DNA of 64,000 bases. Source: JASHPR01 sp963842355. GTDB taxonomy: Bacteria; Actinomycetota; Actinomycetes; Streptosporangiales; Streptosporangiaceae. Both the position numbers and the translations under genes were made by a program. Position 1 is the stretch's first letter. Each line of letters starts with the position of its first letter. Below the pieces are notes generated by a model, which was not told the DNA's origin, searched no databases, and saw only the letters and a list, made by a program, of their open reading frames with translations. Positions 51,961 through 60,059 of this stretch are shown here, piece by piece. The stretch spans positions 44,393-108,392 of the forward strand of contig CAWJGC010000002.1 in assembly GCA_963842355.1 (NCBI GenBank), written 5' to 3'.

Positions 51961-52410
51961 ACGGGCAGCAGGCGGGTGCCTTCCCGACCCCGCTGCAGCG
52001 GATGACGGGCCTGGAGTCACTGTTCAGCGAGCCCCCGGAGCTCTTCGTCAAACGGGAGGACCTATGCGGGGTCGGCGCCGGCGGGAACAAGGCCCGCAAT
52101 CTTTCCGCCCTGCTGGCCGAGGCCGCGGCGGGGCAGGCCACGGTCGTTATCACGACCGGCGCGGTTCAGTCCAATCACTGCGCGATGACCGCGGTCGCGG
52201 CCGCCGGTCTCGGCACAGCCGCCTGCGCCGCAGCGGTGACGGAACTGCGCCGGCCAGACCGGCGGCCGCGCGGTACACCCGGAGCCTGGTCGTCGGCGGC
52301 CCGGCTCGCTCGGGACGGTCGCGGGCCCCATCCTCGGCACCTGGGCAACCGGCATGCACTGCGACGGGCAAGCCGGCTTCTTCGCTGAAGATGACAAGGA
52401 GCTCGCATGA
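51957..52410 (+). pseudogene. Truncated ACC-deaminase/D-cysteine-desulfhydrase-like gene
   Basis: The first ~90 residues from GTG 51957 match PLP enzymes of the tryptophan-synthase-beta fold: PELFVKREDLCG, then GGNKARNLSALLAEAAAG with the PLP Lys, and VITTGAVQSNHCAMTAVAAA with the substrate-loop SNH motif. Past about 52250 the similarity ends. Another frame then closes with ILGTWATGMHCDGQAGFFAE and a TGA overlapping the CDF gene start by 4 bp, which looks like the genuine tail of some other protein. This is again a deletion join. Confidence 0.6.
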
Positions 52411-53759
52411 GCGGCGCCCACGACCACGAGCACGGGCATCACCATGACCACGGCAATGACCACGGCCACGAGCACCCGGGCGGGTTCCGCGGCATGCTCG
52501 CGGCGGTGCTCCGCCCGCATTCGCACGACGCCGCGGACAAGCTTGACTCGGCGCTGACTGCGAGCGCCCAGGGCATGCGCGCACTCAAGATCTCCCTCGC
52601 CGGCCTAGCCGTGACCGCCGCGGCCCAGCTCGCCGTCATGCTGGTCTCGGGCTCGGTAGCGCTGCTCGCCGACACCATCCACAACTTCGGTGACGCGCTC
52701 ACCGCGATCCCGATCGGGATCGCGTTCATGGCGGGCCGCCGCCCGGCCGACCGCCGGTACACATATGGCTACGGCCGGGGCGAGGACATCGCCGGGCTGT
52801 TCGTGCTGCTGGCCATGACCGCTTCGGCGCTGCTGGCCGCCGGCGAAGCCGTCGACCGCCTCATCCACCCGCAACCCGTGCACGACCTGGCGTGGGTCGC
52901 CGTAGCGGGCGTGATCGGCATGCTCGGCAACGAGATGGTCGCCTTCTACCGGATCAAGGTCGGCCGCCGGCTCGGCTCGGGTGCGCTGATAGCCGACGGC
53001 CTGCACGCCCGAACCGACGGGCTAACCTCGCTGGCGGTCGTCATCGGCGCGGCCGGGGTGGCAGCCGGCTGGCGCCCGGCCGACCCGGTGGCAGGACTCG
53101 TCATTAGCGTCGCCATCTTCGGCGTGCTCCGGCAGGCGGCGCGCGAGGTGTACGGCCGCATCATGGACCGGGTAGACGACCACACCGTCGCAGCCGCCGA
53201 ACACGAGGTGCGCGAGATCGAGGATGTCCGGTCGGTCGACCGGATCCGGATGCGCTGGGTCGGGCACGAACTGCTCGCCGAGGTCGAGGTATCCGCAAGC
53301 CCGGCCCTGTCGCTCGTGCAAGCACATGACATCGCCGAAGCGGTGCGCCACCGGCTGCTGCACACGATCCGGCGGCTCGCGGATGCGACTGTCCACGTCA
53401 GCCCGCAGCCGACCCCGGGCAACGACCCGCATGCCGCCGAGCGCGCACCACTTCGCCGAAACCGCGTCGCGCTCTCCTACCCCGAGCATGTCTTCCGGGA
53501 CCAGGAGCCGGATTCGGTAGCCGTCATGTACGCCTCCGAATCCAGGCCGCTCAGAGTCGTACAACTGGTCCCGTCCAATATCTGGGTCGGCGTCGGCCTG
53601 GCGGGACCGGGCCAGGCGAGTCTGCCGGATCGCGGCGTGGGCGACCGGACCCGTATCAGGAGCGTCCTGAGCGTGACCCGCTCAGGACACGGCGGCGGCC
53701 GGGCCCGTCGCCCGGCCGCGGGCTTTGCCGGCGCACATCTTTCTGTGATAGAACTATAG
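52407..53759 (+). CDS. Cation diffusion facilitator (Zn2+/Co2+-type) with run-on C terminus
   Basis: A CDF transporter. The N terminus is extremely His-rich (HDHEHGHHHDHGNDHGHEH) and probably collects metal. Membrane helix 2 has DTIHNFGDAL and helix 5 DGLHARTDGLTS, the paired His/Asp sites of zinc-type CDFs. A cytoplasmic domain around EDVRSVDRIRMRWVGHELLA follows. Conserved sequence ends near residue 338. The remaining ~110 residues are an accidental extension that includes a fragment resembling the sulfide:quinone-oxidoreductase gene 4 kb away. The native stop may therefore have been lost. It exports metal by proton antiport. Confidence 0.85.
   Translation: MSGAHDHEHGHHHDHGNDHGHEHPGGFRGMLAAVLRPHSHDAADKLDSALTASAQGMRALKISLAGLAVTAAAQLAVMLVSGSVALLADTIHNFGDALTAIPIGIAFMAGRRPADRRYTYGYGRGEDIAGLFVLLAMTASALLAAGEAVDRLIHPQPVHDLAWVAVAGVIGMLGNEMVAFYRIKVGRRLGSGALIADGLHARTDGLTSLAVVIGAAGVAAGWRPADPVAGLVISVAIFGVLRQAAREVYGRIMDRVDDHTVAAAEHEVREIEDVRSVDRIRMRWVGHELLAEVEVSASPALSLVQAHDIAEAVRHRLLHTIRRLADATVHVSPQPTPGNDPHAAERAPLRRNRVALSYPEHVFRDQEPDSVAVMYASESRPLRVVQLVPSNIWVGVGLAGPGQASLPDRGVGDRTRIRSVLSVTRSGHGGGRARRPAAGFAGAHLSVIEL
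53540..53660 (+). pseudogene. Fragment of a sulfide:quinone-oxidoreductase-like gene
   Basis: Within the run-on end of the CDF frame, VPSNIWVGVGL followed by GPGQASLP closely parallels IPSNIWVGVGLMKPSQVTFP of the flavoprotein encoded at 56179-57621. The preceding YNW is present in a shifted frame. Only about 25-40 codons are recognisable, so this is a decayed partial copy, probably of a former paralogue. Confidence 0.6.
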
Positions 53760-53767
53760 ACAGTTCT
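53750..53767. promoter_or_regulatory. Palindromic operator candidate upstream of the MFS-MarR operon
   Basis: AGAACT and AGTTCT form a perfect 6-bp inverted repeat around six bases, about 90-110 bp upstream of the MFS start, in a locally AT-rich stretch. MarR proteins bind such short palindromes, so the MarR regulator encoded in the same operon is the likely ligand. Confidence 0.5.
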
Positions 53768-53858
53768 TCTACAGAAGTAATCGGCAAGTCTCCGGCAGAA
53801 GTAGTTGGCGAGCGTTGGGAGTTCTGGCTTGGCGCGGGGCGCAGGGCTGGCAGGGATG

Positions 53859-55295
53859 CTGCTGCGTGAGCCGCCCCGGCCGGCCGTGGTCCGTGAGCAC
53901 CGGCTGGCGCCGTGGCTCGCGGTGGCCACGGTGTGCTTCGGGGCGTTCATGGGACAGCTCGACGCCAGCATCGTGACGTTGGCGTTCCCCGCGTTGCAGC
54001 GTCAGTTCGGCGTGAGCCTGGCTGGGGTTGAGTGGGTGTCGCTGGCCTACCTGCTGGCGCTGGTGGCGCTGCTGGTGCCGGTGGGCCGCTGGTCGGACCG
54101 GTACGGCCGCAAACTGATGTACCTGTACGGGTTCGTGGTATTCGCTGGCGCTTCGGCGGCGTCCGGGCTGGCGCCGTCGCTGCCCGTGCTGATCGGGCTG
54201 CGGGTCGTGCAGGCGGCCGGGGCGGCGATGCTGCAGGCCAACAGCGTGGCGCTGGTGGCCACCAGCGCGCCCAGCGGCCGGCGGCGGGCGGCACTGGGGA
54301 CCCAGGCCGCGGCCCAGGCGCTGGGCCTGGCGCTGGGCCCGGTCGTGGGCGGGCTGCTGGTCGCATCGGCCGGCTGGCGGTGGATCTTCTTCGTCAACGT
54401 GCCGGTGGGAGCGATAGCGGTGGCGGCCGGATGGTTCCTGCTTCCGCGTACCCGCCAGCTCGCCCGCGACCGGGGCAGCGACCCGCTCGGGATGACGCTG
54501 CTGGCCCTGACCGCCGTGGGCCTGCTGATCGCCGTTTCCTCACTGTCCGGCCTGGGTCTGCCGCTCCGGGCGCTGGGCGGGTCGGCCGCGGCCGCGGCGG
54601 CGGCCGCGGCGGGCCTGATCTGGTGGGAGCGGCGCTCGCCGGCGCCGCTGATTGACCTGCCGCTGCTGGCGGCAGCCGGGATCGGGCCCGCGCTCGGCGG
54701 CGCCCTGTGTGTCTACATGGTCTTGTTCGGCCCGCTGGTGCTCCTGCCGCAGACCCTGGCCGCGCACGGCGACGGTGCGCTGCGGGCGGGCCTGCTGCTG
54801 ACTGCGCTGCCGGCCGGGTTCGGGCTGGCTGCTGTGGCAGCCGAGCGCGTGCTGCCCGCGCGCTGGCCGACCCGGCGGCGCTGCGTCGCCGGGGGCCTGC
54901 TCGCCACCTGCTCGGTGGCAGCGCTGGCGATCCCTGGCCCCGCCGCTGTCACGGTGGTGTCGCTGGCACTTCTGGGGGCGGGCCTGGGTGCCTACATCCC
55001 GGCGAACAACGCACAGATCATGGCAGCTGTGCCGGTCCGCGACGCAGCCACTGCAGGCGGGATGGTGAACATGACCCGGGGGCTGGGCACCGCCCTGGGC
55101 GTCGCGGTGGTGACCCTGGGGCTGCACGCCGGAGCACGCCTCAGCCATGCTGATGGGGGGTGGCTGGCCATCGCAGCCCTGACCGCAGCCGCGCTGGCCG
55201 CGACGTGGGCCGGGACCCGCTCCACCGCCGCATCCACAGGCGCGGCCGGCAATTCAGGCCAGGAGGTCACTGGTGAACGAGACGATCGCGGCTGA
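53859..55295 (+). CDS. MFS multidrug exporter, DHA2 (EmrB/QacA) family
   Basis: A 14-helix major facilitator. Motif D-like VCFGAFMGQLDASIVTLAFPA opens helix 1, motif A is VPVGRWSDRYGRKLMY, and LGLALGPVVGGLLVASAGWR is motif C of drug antiporters. WRWIFFVNVPVGAIAV follows, as usual in DHA2. The start is uncertain; ATG 53859 with a weak GGG-type site fits the family better than a TTG at 53805. The MarR gene overlaps its 3' end by 23 bp, so the exporter and its regulator are one unit. Confidence 0.88.
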   Translation: MLREPPRPAVVREHRLAPWLAVATVCFGAFMGQLDASIVTLAFPALQRQFGVSLAGVEWVSLAYLLALVALLVPVGRWSDRYGRKLMYLYGFVVFAGASAASGLAPSLPVLIGLRVVQAAGAAMLQANSVALVATSAPSGRRRAALGTQAAAQALGLALGPVVGGLLVASAGWRWIFFVNVPVGAIAVAAGWFLLPRTRQLARDRGSDPLGMTLLALTAVGLLIAVSSLSGLGLPLRALGGSAAAAAAAAAGLIWWERRSPAPLIDLPLLAAAGIGPALGGALCVYMVLFGPLVLLPQTLAAHGDGALRAGLLLTALPAGFGLAAVAAERVLPARWPTRRRCVAGGLLATCSVAALAIPGPAAVTVVSLALLGAGLGAYIPANNAQIMAAVPVRDAATAGGMVNMTRGLGTALGVAVVTLGLHAGARLSHADGGWLAIAALTAAALAATWAGTRSTAASTGAAGNSGQEVTGERDDRG

Positions 55296-55791
55296 CGGCG
55301 TCACGGCCCGCGGCGCCGACCGGCCCGACGGGCTGGCCGAGGGAATCGCGCGGCTGCGCCGCGCACTGCGCCGCGGCGCCCGCGTCGCCGACCCGGGCAA
55401 CCCACTGGCCGTAGCCCAGCTAGAGCTGCTGTCCGCACTGACGGAACACCCCGGCGCCCGGCCCGGCCAGCTGGCCCGGCTGCTGCACATGCGGCCCAAC
55501 ACCGTCACCACCATCGTGAACAGCCTCGCCACCCGGGGCATGGTCAGCCGGATCACCGCCGACGGGGACCGGCGGGCAGTGGAGCTGACCGCGACCGACG
55601 CCGGGCAGCAGGCCGTGCACGCCTGGCAGGCCACCAACGCTGCAGTGCTGCACCTGGCCCTGTCCACCCTGCCCGCACCCCAGCGGCGGGCGCTGGCCGC
55701 CGCAGTACCCGCTCTCGCCGCCCTCGCCAGTGCGGTAGACCGGCTAGCCGACAGCCCTCCCCAACCACTAGCTGAGCGGAACAGGCAATGA
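55273..55791 (+). CDS. MarR-family regulator
   Basis: A 172-residue winged-helix regulator. PGARPGQLARLLHMRPNTVT is the recognition helix-turn-helix and TRGMVSRITADGDRRAVELT the wing with the conserved Asp-Arg turn. GTG 55273 is preceded by GGAGGTCACT and lies inside the end of the exporter gene. It probably represses the exporter through the AGAACT-type palindrome upstream and is released by an aromatic or drug-like ligand. The short stretch 55792-55912 contains nothing identified. Confidence 0.88.
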   Translation: MNETIAADGVTARGADRPDGLAEGIARLRRALRRGARVADPGNPLAVAQLELLSALTEHPGARPGQLARLLHMRPNTVTTIVNSLATRGMVSRITADGDRRAVELTATDAGQQAVHAWQATNAAVLHLALSTLPAPQRRALAAAVPALAALASAVDRLADSPPQPLAERNRQ

Positions 55792-55912
55792 CCCGGAGCC
55801 CGGCCCCTGTTCCTCCACCCGTACTCCGACACCCGCCTGCAGCGCGCTGTCTGTTATGGCCTCCTGGCTGCGACGCCTTCGAGGGTGTATCCCAACGCCC
55901 GCGCGGCGACGC

Positions 55913-56182
55913 TCAGCTGTGCGAGCCGCGAATTATCTTGATCATCTTGGTGTTGATGCGGACGAATCGCCATAGCTGCCAGGGCACGAACGTCCGCAGG
56001 AAGATTGTCGACCTAGTGGGCCGGGTGACGTACGGAGCGGTTTCGGCGGTGACCTTGGCGGGGCCGCCGGCTGTGGTACCGGCGGGCGGGCCGGGCGGGC
56101 CGTCAGCCGTGGCCGGGCTGCCGGCTGCCTTGGCTGGCTGGGCCGGCCGTGCGGGAGGGTCGGGGATGGCCATGACTGTCAC
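55913..56182 (-). CDS. Small protein coupled to the sulfide:quinone-oxidoreductase-like gene
   Basis: An 89-residue protein: a Pro/Ala/Gly-rich N-terminal half, then a conserved-looking C terminus TIFLRTFVPWQLWRFVRIN followed by TKMIKIIRG, which is amphipathic and basic. GTG 56182 overlaps the flavoprotein stop by 4 bp; ATG 56173 is an alternative. Translational coupling suggests it helps the flavoprotein associate with the membrane or another partner. I recognise no family. Confidence 0.55.
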   Translation of the reverse strand: MTVMAIPDPPARPAQPAKAAGSPATADGPPGPPAGTTAGGPAKVTAETAPYVTRPTRSTIFLRTFVPWQLWRFVRINTKMIKIIRGSHS

Positions 56183-57621
56183 TCCGGGATAAGGGCCCAG
56201 CCGGGGCGGAGCCTGGCCTTGTACAGGAACATGTGGTGCAGCAGGATCTTGATCCAGTGCCCGGCGAGGCCGATCTCCCCGAACGTCTGATTCAGATCCC
56301 GTCCGTACTGCGGATACCGCGCGAAGTCCGGGACGATCGGGTAGACGGTCATTGACGCGGCGGTGCCGGTCAGCAGGTGCGCGCCGGCGGACGCCACGCA
56401 CGCTGCGCCCATTTCGGCCATCGAGGCCGAGTGTGTCGGTCCCTGAGCGCCGCGGATCATGTCGACGACGCTGCGGGCGACGGTCTTGCCGATCTCTGCC
56501 GACGGCATCCCGGTGCGCGGCGGCGCGGGGGCTATCAGCGTGCCGTTCGGGCTGGTGTGCGGGACCGAGATCGCGTGCGGCGGGGCGAACGCGATCCCGG
56601 CGGCGAAGATGCTGCCGTAAGCGGGTGACTGGTAGGTGCGCGGCCAGTCGCCCGGTACCCACTCCCCAGGCGGCTTGGCGGCGTAGTCCGCATCCACCCG
56701 CATGAAGTCGTTGGCCAGGAAGAGCCGGTCGGTGATGTCCGCGCCATCCCGCGCGTAGGCCCGCAGGCCGACGCCCGAGAACGGGGGCAGCAGCATCGCG
56801 AAGTCGAACTCCTGCTCGCGCTGCGCTCCGTCGAGCGTCTCGTAGCAGACGCGGTCCTTGTCTACCTGGCTCACGTGTGCGCGGGTGATCCAGTCGATGC
56901 CGCGCTCGGCGAACAGGGACTCGGTGAACATGTTGCTCGGCACGACGTAGCCGCCGCGCCGCAGGTGCATGCCGCCCATGCCGAAGTCGCCGAGTTCGTA
57001 CTCGTTGGTGATCCAGATGACCTCCGCCTTGTCGCGGACCTTGCGGGCCCGCAGCTCGAACTCGAGGTTCACCGCGTACTCGAACGCCGCGCCTTCACAC
57101 GTGCAGGTACCGTGGCCGACGCCGACCAGGAAGCGCTGCCGCTCCCCGCGCCGCATCCGCTCGACCGCTTCGTCCAGCGCAGCGGAGGCCTGGACGGCGT
57201 GCTCGGGCGTGCACACTGACAGGCTGTTGCCCTCCGGGCCGAGCCCCTCGGTCTTGTCAAAGCGCAGCCTGGGCCCGGTCGCGTTGATCAGGAAGTCGTA
57301 CGGCACCTGTTCCCTTGCGCCTGCGGCGGTCTCGATCACGACATACGGGACCGGGTGGCCGGCGTCGCCCTCCGGGTGGATCTCACGCGCTGAGGCCTGC
57401 CTGAACTCGATGCCGTGGCGCTCGTAGACGGGGGCGAGCGGGAACGTCACCTGGCTAGGTTTCATCAGGCCGACGCCGACCCAGATGTTAGAAGGGATCC
57501 AGTTGTAGGTCTCGTTCGGCGAGACGACCGTCACGGTGTCCTCTGGGCCCAGCCACTTCCTGGCGAACGCCGCTGCGGTGTGGCCGGAGATCCCCGCGCC
57601 GAGGATCACCACCCTGCTCAT
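56179..57621 (-). CDS. Sulfide:quinone-oxidoreductase-like FAD protein
   Basis: A 480-residue two-dinucleotide-binding flavoprotein of the SQR type. The FAD motif is VVILGAGISGHTAAAFARKW. TYNWIPSNIWVGVGLMKPSQ is the SQR-like loop, and LINATGPRLRF closes the NAD/FAD fold. GHGTCTCEGAAFEYAV carries two cysteines and MGAACVASAGAHLL one more, which could cycle persulfides. A basic amphipathic C terminus could touch the membrane. It should oxidise sulfide or a persulfide and pass electrons to quinone. It lies on the minus strand, divergent from the CstR-like gene and its operator, so it is probably derepressed by reactive sulfur. Confidence 0.8.
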   Translation of the reverse strand: MSRVVILGAGISGHTAAAFARKWLGPEDTVTVVSPNETYNWIPSNIWVGVGLMKPSQVTFPLAPVYERHGIEFRQASAREIHPEGDAGHPVPYVVIETAAGAREQVPYDFLINATGPRLRFDKTEGLGPEGNSLSVCTPEHAVQASAALDEAVERMRRGERQRFLVGVGHGTCTCEGAAFEYAVNLEFELRARKVRDKAEVIWITNEYELGDFGMGGMHLRRGGYVVPSNMFTESLFAERGIDWITRAHVSQVDKDRVCYETLDGAQREQEFDFAMLLPPFSGVGLRAYARDGADITDRLFLANDFMRVDADYAAKPPGEWVPGDWPRTYQSPAYGSIFAAGIAFAPPHAISVPHTSPNGTLIAPAPPRTGMPSAEIGKTVARSVVDMIRGAQGPTHSASMAEMGAACVASAGAHLLTGTAASMTVYPIVPDFARYPQYGRDLNQTFGEIGLAGHWIKILLHHMFLYKARLRPGWALIPE

Positions 57622-57785
57622 CGGACGTTTCCCGTTGACCCGGTCATTCTCGGAGCGTTGTCGACCCCGCTGCCTGGCGCAAGGGACAAACGTCCTGTCG
57701 TATCAGAGGCTTCGGGCATTCCCTCTCGCCGACCCGGTCGCGGCAGGTGAGGGCCGAGCCTGGCCTGCCGGATGTTCGGACGTTC

Positions 57786-57801
57786 ATACCCCCATGGGTA
57801 T
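57786..57801. promoter_or_regulatory. CstR/CsoR-type operator 1
   Basis: ATACCC-CCAT-GGGTAT is a perfect 6-bp inverted repeat with a 4-bp centre, 27 bp upstream of the CsoR-family gene. CsoR/CstR operators are GC-tract palindromes of this form. The same arms recur at two more promoters in this locus. Confidence 0.8.
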
Positions 57802-57828
57802 AGTGATGAGCACGAGAGGGGCTAGCCA

Positions 57829-58089
57829 GTGAAGATTGACGAGGAAGTGACCGGCCCGGTGCTCAACCGGCTTCGCCGGGCCCAGGGCCAGCTGGCCGGA
57901 GTCATCGCGATGATCGAGTCAGGCCGCGACTGCCAGGATGTGGTGGTGCAGCTTGCTGCGGTGTCCCGTGCGCTGGACCGGGCCGGTTTCAAGATCGTGG
58001 CGGGCGGGATGCGGCAATGCCTGACCGCCGGGGCTAATGCGGAGATGACGCAGGATCAGATGGAGAAGCTGTTCCTGACCTTGGCTTGA
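57829..58089 (+). CDS. CsoR/CstR-family repressor, probably persulfide-sensing
   Basis: An 86-residue all-helical DUF156 regulator. LRRAQGQLAGVIAMIESGRD is the typical first helix, with Cys35 and Cys64 in the family positions. Copper-sensing CsoR uses Cys-His-Cys; the His expected four residues before the second Cys is Gly60 here, in GGMRQC. Loss of that His is the hallmark of CstR, which senses per- and polysulfides through the two Cys. The neighbouring flavoproteins, thioredoxin, desulfurase-like and Dsr-type genes agree with a sulfur role. It should bind the ATACCC/GGGTAT palindromes at three promoters here, including its own. Confidence 0.85.
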   Translation: MKIDEEVTGPVLNRLRRAQGQLAGVIAMIESGRDCQDVVVQLAAVSRALDRAGFKIVAGGMRQCLTAGANAEMTQDQMEKLFLTLA

Positions 58090-58199
58090 CCGGGGCGCCG
58101 GGCGTGCCCGGAGCAGGCCGCCAATGTTTAAAGCGGAGGGCATGCCAGTGGATTACGCGATCACCGGCGCGCGGCGCTGGACACGCTGCCGCCTGAGCG

Positions 58200-59957
58200 C
58201 TAGCCAGCTGGCGTCACGCCTGCCTCAGCGGGCCCCTGGCTGAGGCAGCCTGGCGGGAGCGGGAACCAGCGGAGCGCTTCGAACTCCGGGCTGAGGCCGG
58301 TGTTGCCGTTGTCAAGCTGGCTCGGGAGCCCGGCGAGCAGCGCGCGGGCCTGGCGCAAGTAACCGGGGAAGACGTCCTCGCCCGCGCGGCCGCGCCCGCG
58401 CGGGTAGTTCATCGTGCCGTCCGGGCCGTACGTGACATCGGCCAGGGTGATCTGAGGCCGTGGCGGGCCGCCTGCGTGCCGCCAGAGGCCGGTGTGCGCG
58501 TCGAACCGGTACTGGGGCAGCAGGCGGTAGCCGTCGGCGGCGATAATCTCGACTGCCGCGGCGATGTAGTCGGCCTGGGCGGCGGAGATGAAGTAGTTGA
58601 GGTTGACCCGGCTCCAGCCGGGCTTCACGCCTTCGCAGCCGTGGCCGATTTCGTCGCGCAGCGCGTGCGAGCGGGCGGCGCCGATGGCCAGCAGGCGGTG
58701 CCCGTACGGGCCGGCACAGGAGCACCCGCCGCGGGCCTGGATGCCGAACAGGTCGTTCAGCACCGCGACCACGAAGTTATGGTGCAGGAAATCGGCGCCG
58801 TGCCGGATCCGGAAGGAGACGATGGAAAGCCGGGACGCCTGGCGGCTGCCGAGGATCTCGATTCCCGGGCTGCCGGCCCAGCGCCGCAGCACGTGCCGCC
58901 ACAGCCGCTCCTCGCGGGCGGCGATGAGGCCGGTGCCGACGGCCTGCTTGAGCGCCACGACGAGGCCGGCCCGGATGGACTCGATGATGGCGGGCGTGCC
59001 GCCTTCCTCGCGGGCGACCGGGTCGTCGAGGTAACGGTGGCCGACCGGGTCCACGAACGCCACGGTGCCGCCGCCGGGCACGGTCGGCACCTGATTGCGG
59101 ACCAGCTCGCGGCGCACGATCAGGACGCCCGGAGTCTGCGGCCCGCCGGGGAACTTGTGCGGCGACAAGAAGATCGCGTCCTTGTGGTCATCCCGGTCCG
59201 GCCGGGATGCGCAAACGCGGATGGGCACATAGGGCCCCGCGGCGGCGTAGTCCCAGAAGGACAGCGCGCCATGTGCGTGCAGCAGCGCGGCGACCGCGCC
59301 GGTGTCGGTGAGGATGCCGGTGACGTTGGAAGCGGCGGAGAAGCTCCCGATCAGCAGCGGCCGCTGCGCGTACTTGACCAGCTGGCCTGCCAGATCGGCC
59401 AGGTCGACGTGGCCATCGGAATCCTCGCCGATGACCACGACGTCGGCGATCGACTCGCGCCAGGGCAGCTCGTTGGAGTGATGCTCGTACGGGCCGACGA
59501 ACACCACGGGCCGCCCGGTCTCGGGGATCTGCCTGCCGAGCTGGTACCGGTCGTCCAGGCCGGCCGGTATCCGCAGCTCCAGGATGCCGATCAGCTTGTT
59601 CACCGCCGCCGTCGCGCCCGAGCCGGTGAAGATGACCAGGTCGTCCTGCGTCCCGCTGACCGCGTCGCGAATGATCTGCCGGGCGTCCTCGCGCAGCCGG
59701 GTGGTCTGCAAGCCCGTGCCGGAGCTCTCGGTATGCGTGTTGGCGTAACGGGGCAGGACAGCGTCGCGGATGAAGTCCTCGATGAAATCCAGCGACCGGC
59801 CCGACGCGGTGTAGTCGGCATAGGTGACGCGCCGCGGCCCGAACGGCCCGTCCATCAGCTCGCCCTCGCCGACAACGCCGCGCCTGACCCGCTCCAGCAG
59901 GGGAGATGTCGGCAGATACGACTCAGCCAGGTTATGCCGGTCGGTCACCTCACTCAT
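58200..59957 (-). CDS. Class V aminotransferase, cysteine-desulfurase-like, with C-terminal extension
   Basis: A 585-residue PLP enzyme of the NifS/SufS fold. TYADYTASGRSLDFIEDFI and ANTHTESSGTG begin it; VIFTGSGATAAVNKL binds the cofactor phosphate. VFVGPYEHHSNELPWRE contains the His that stacks on PLP, and FLSPHKFPGGPQTPG carries the Schiff-base Lys. ARGGCSCAGPYGHRLL supplies a Cys at the active loop. It is about 180 residues longer than SufS; the extra C-terminal part is unrecognised. It could release sulfane sulfur from cysteine or a related thiol. Its promoter holds the most extended CstR-type palindrome, shared with the divergent PIG-L gene. Confidence 0.82.
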   Translation of the reverse strand: MSEVTDRHNLAESYLPTSPLLERVRRGVVGEGELMDGPFGPRRVTYADYTASGRSLDFIEDFIRDAVLPRYANTHTESSGTGLQTTRLREDARQIIRDAVSGTQDDLVIFTGSGATAAVNKLIGILELRIPAGLDDRYQLGRQIPETGRPVVFVGPYEHHSNELPWRESIADVVVIGEDSDGHVDLADLAGQLVKYAQRPLLIGSFSAASNVTGILTDTGAVAALLHAHGALSFWDYAAAGPYVPIRVCASRPDRDDHKDAIFLSPHKFPGGPQTPGVLIVRRELVRNQVPTVPGGGTVAFVDPVGHRYLDDPVAREEGGTPAIIESIRAGLVVALKQAVGTGLIAAREERLWRHVLRRWAGSPGIEILGSRQASRLSIVSFRIRHGADFLHHNFVVAVLNDLFGIQARGGCSCAGPYGHRLLAIGAARSHALRDEIGHGCEGVKPGWSRVNLNYFISAAQADYIAAAVEIIAADGYRLLPQYRFDAHTGLWRHAGGPPRPQITLADVTYGPDGTMNYPRGRGRAGEDVFPGYLRQARALLAGLPSQLDNGNTGLSPEFEALRWFPLPPGCLSQGPAEAGVTPAG

Positions 59958-59980
59958 CGGAGCCTCCTCGCACCACCCTC

Positions 59981-60006
59981 ACTCTATACCCGTGGGGGTA
60001 TAGAGT
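59981..60006. promoter_or_regulatory. CstR/CsoR-type operator 2 (extended palindrome)
   Basis: ACTCTATACCC-GTGG-GGGTATAGAGT is a perfect 11-bp inverted repeat containing the ATACCC/GGGTAT core at 59986-60001. It sits between the divergent desulfurase-like gene (start 59957) and the PIG-L deacetylase gene (start 60060), so it can control both. Confidence 0.82.
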
Positions 60007-60059
60007 GAGCGTGGGTGCATTTCGGGGTTGAGGTAACCGGGGCTGAGAGGAGCAAGCAG

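Noticed and set aside
58143..58202. 20-codon frame MPVDYAITGARRW... after a GGAGGG
   Set aside because: Has a good ribosome-binding site, but it is too short to judge and may be a remnant; no similarity recognised.
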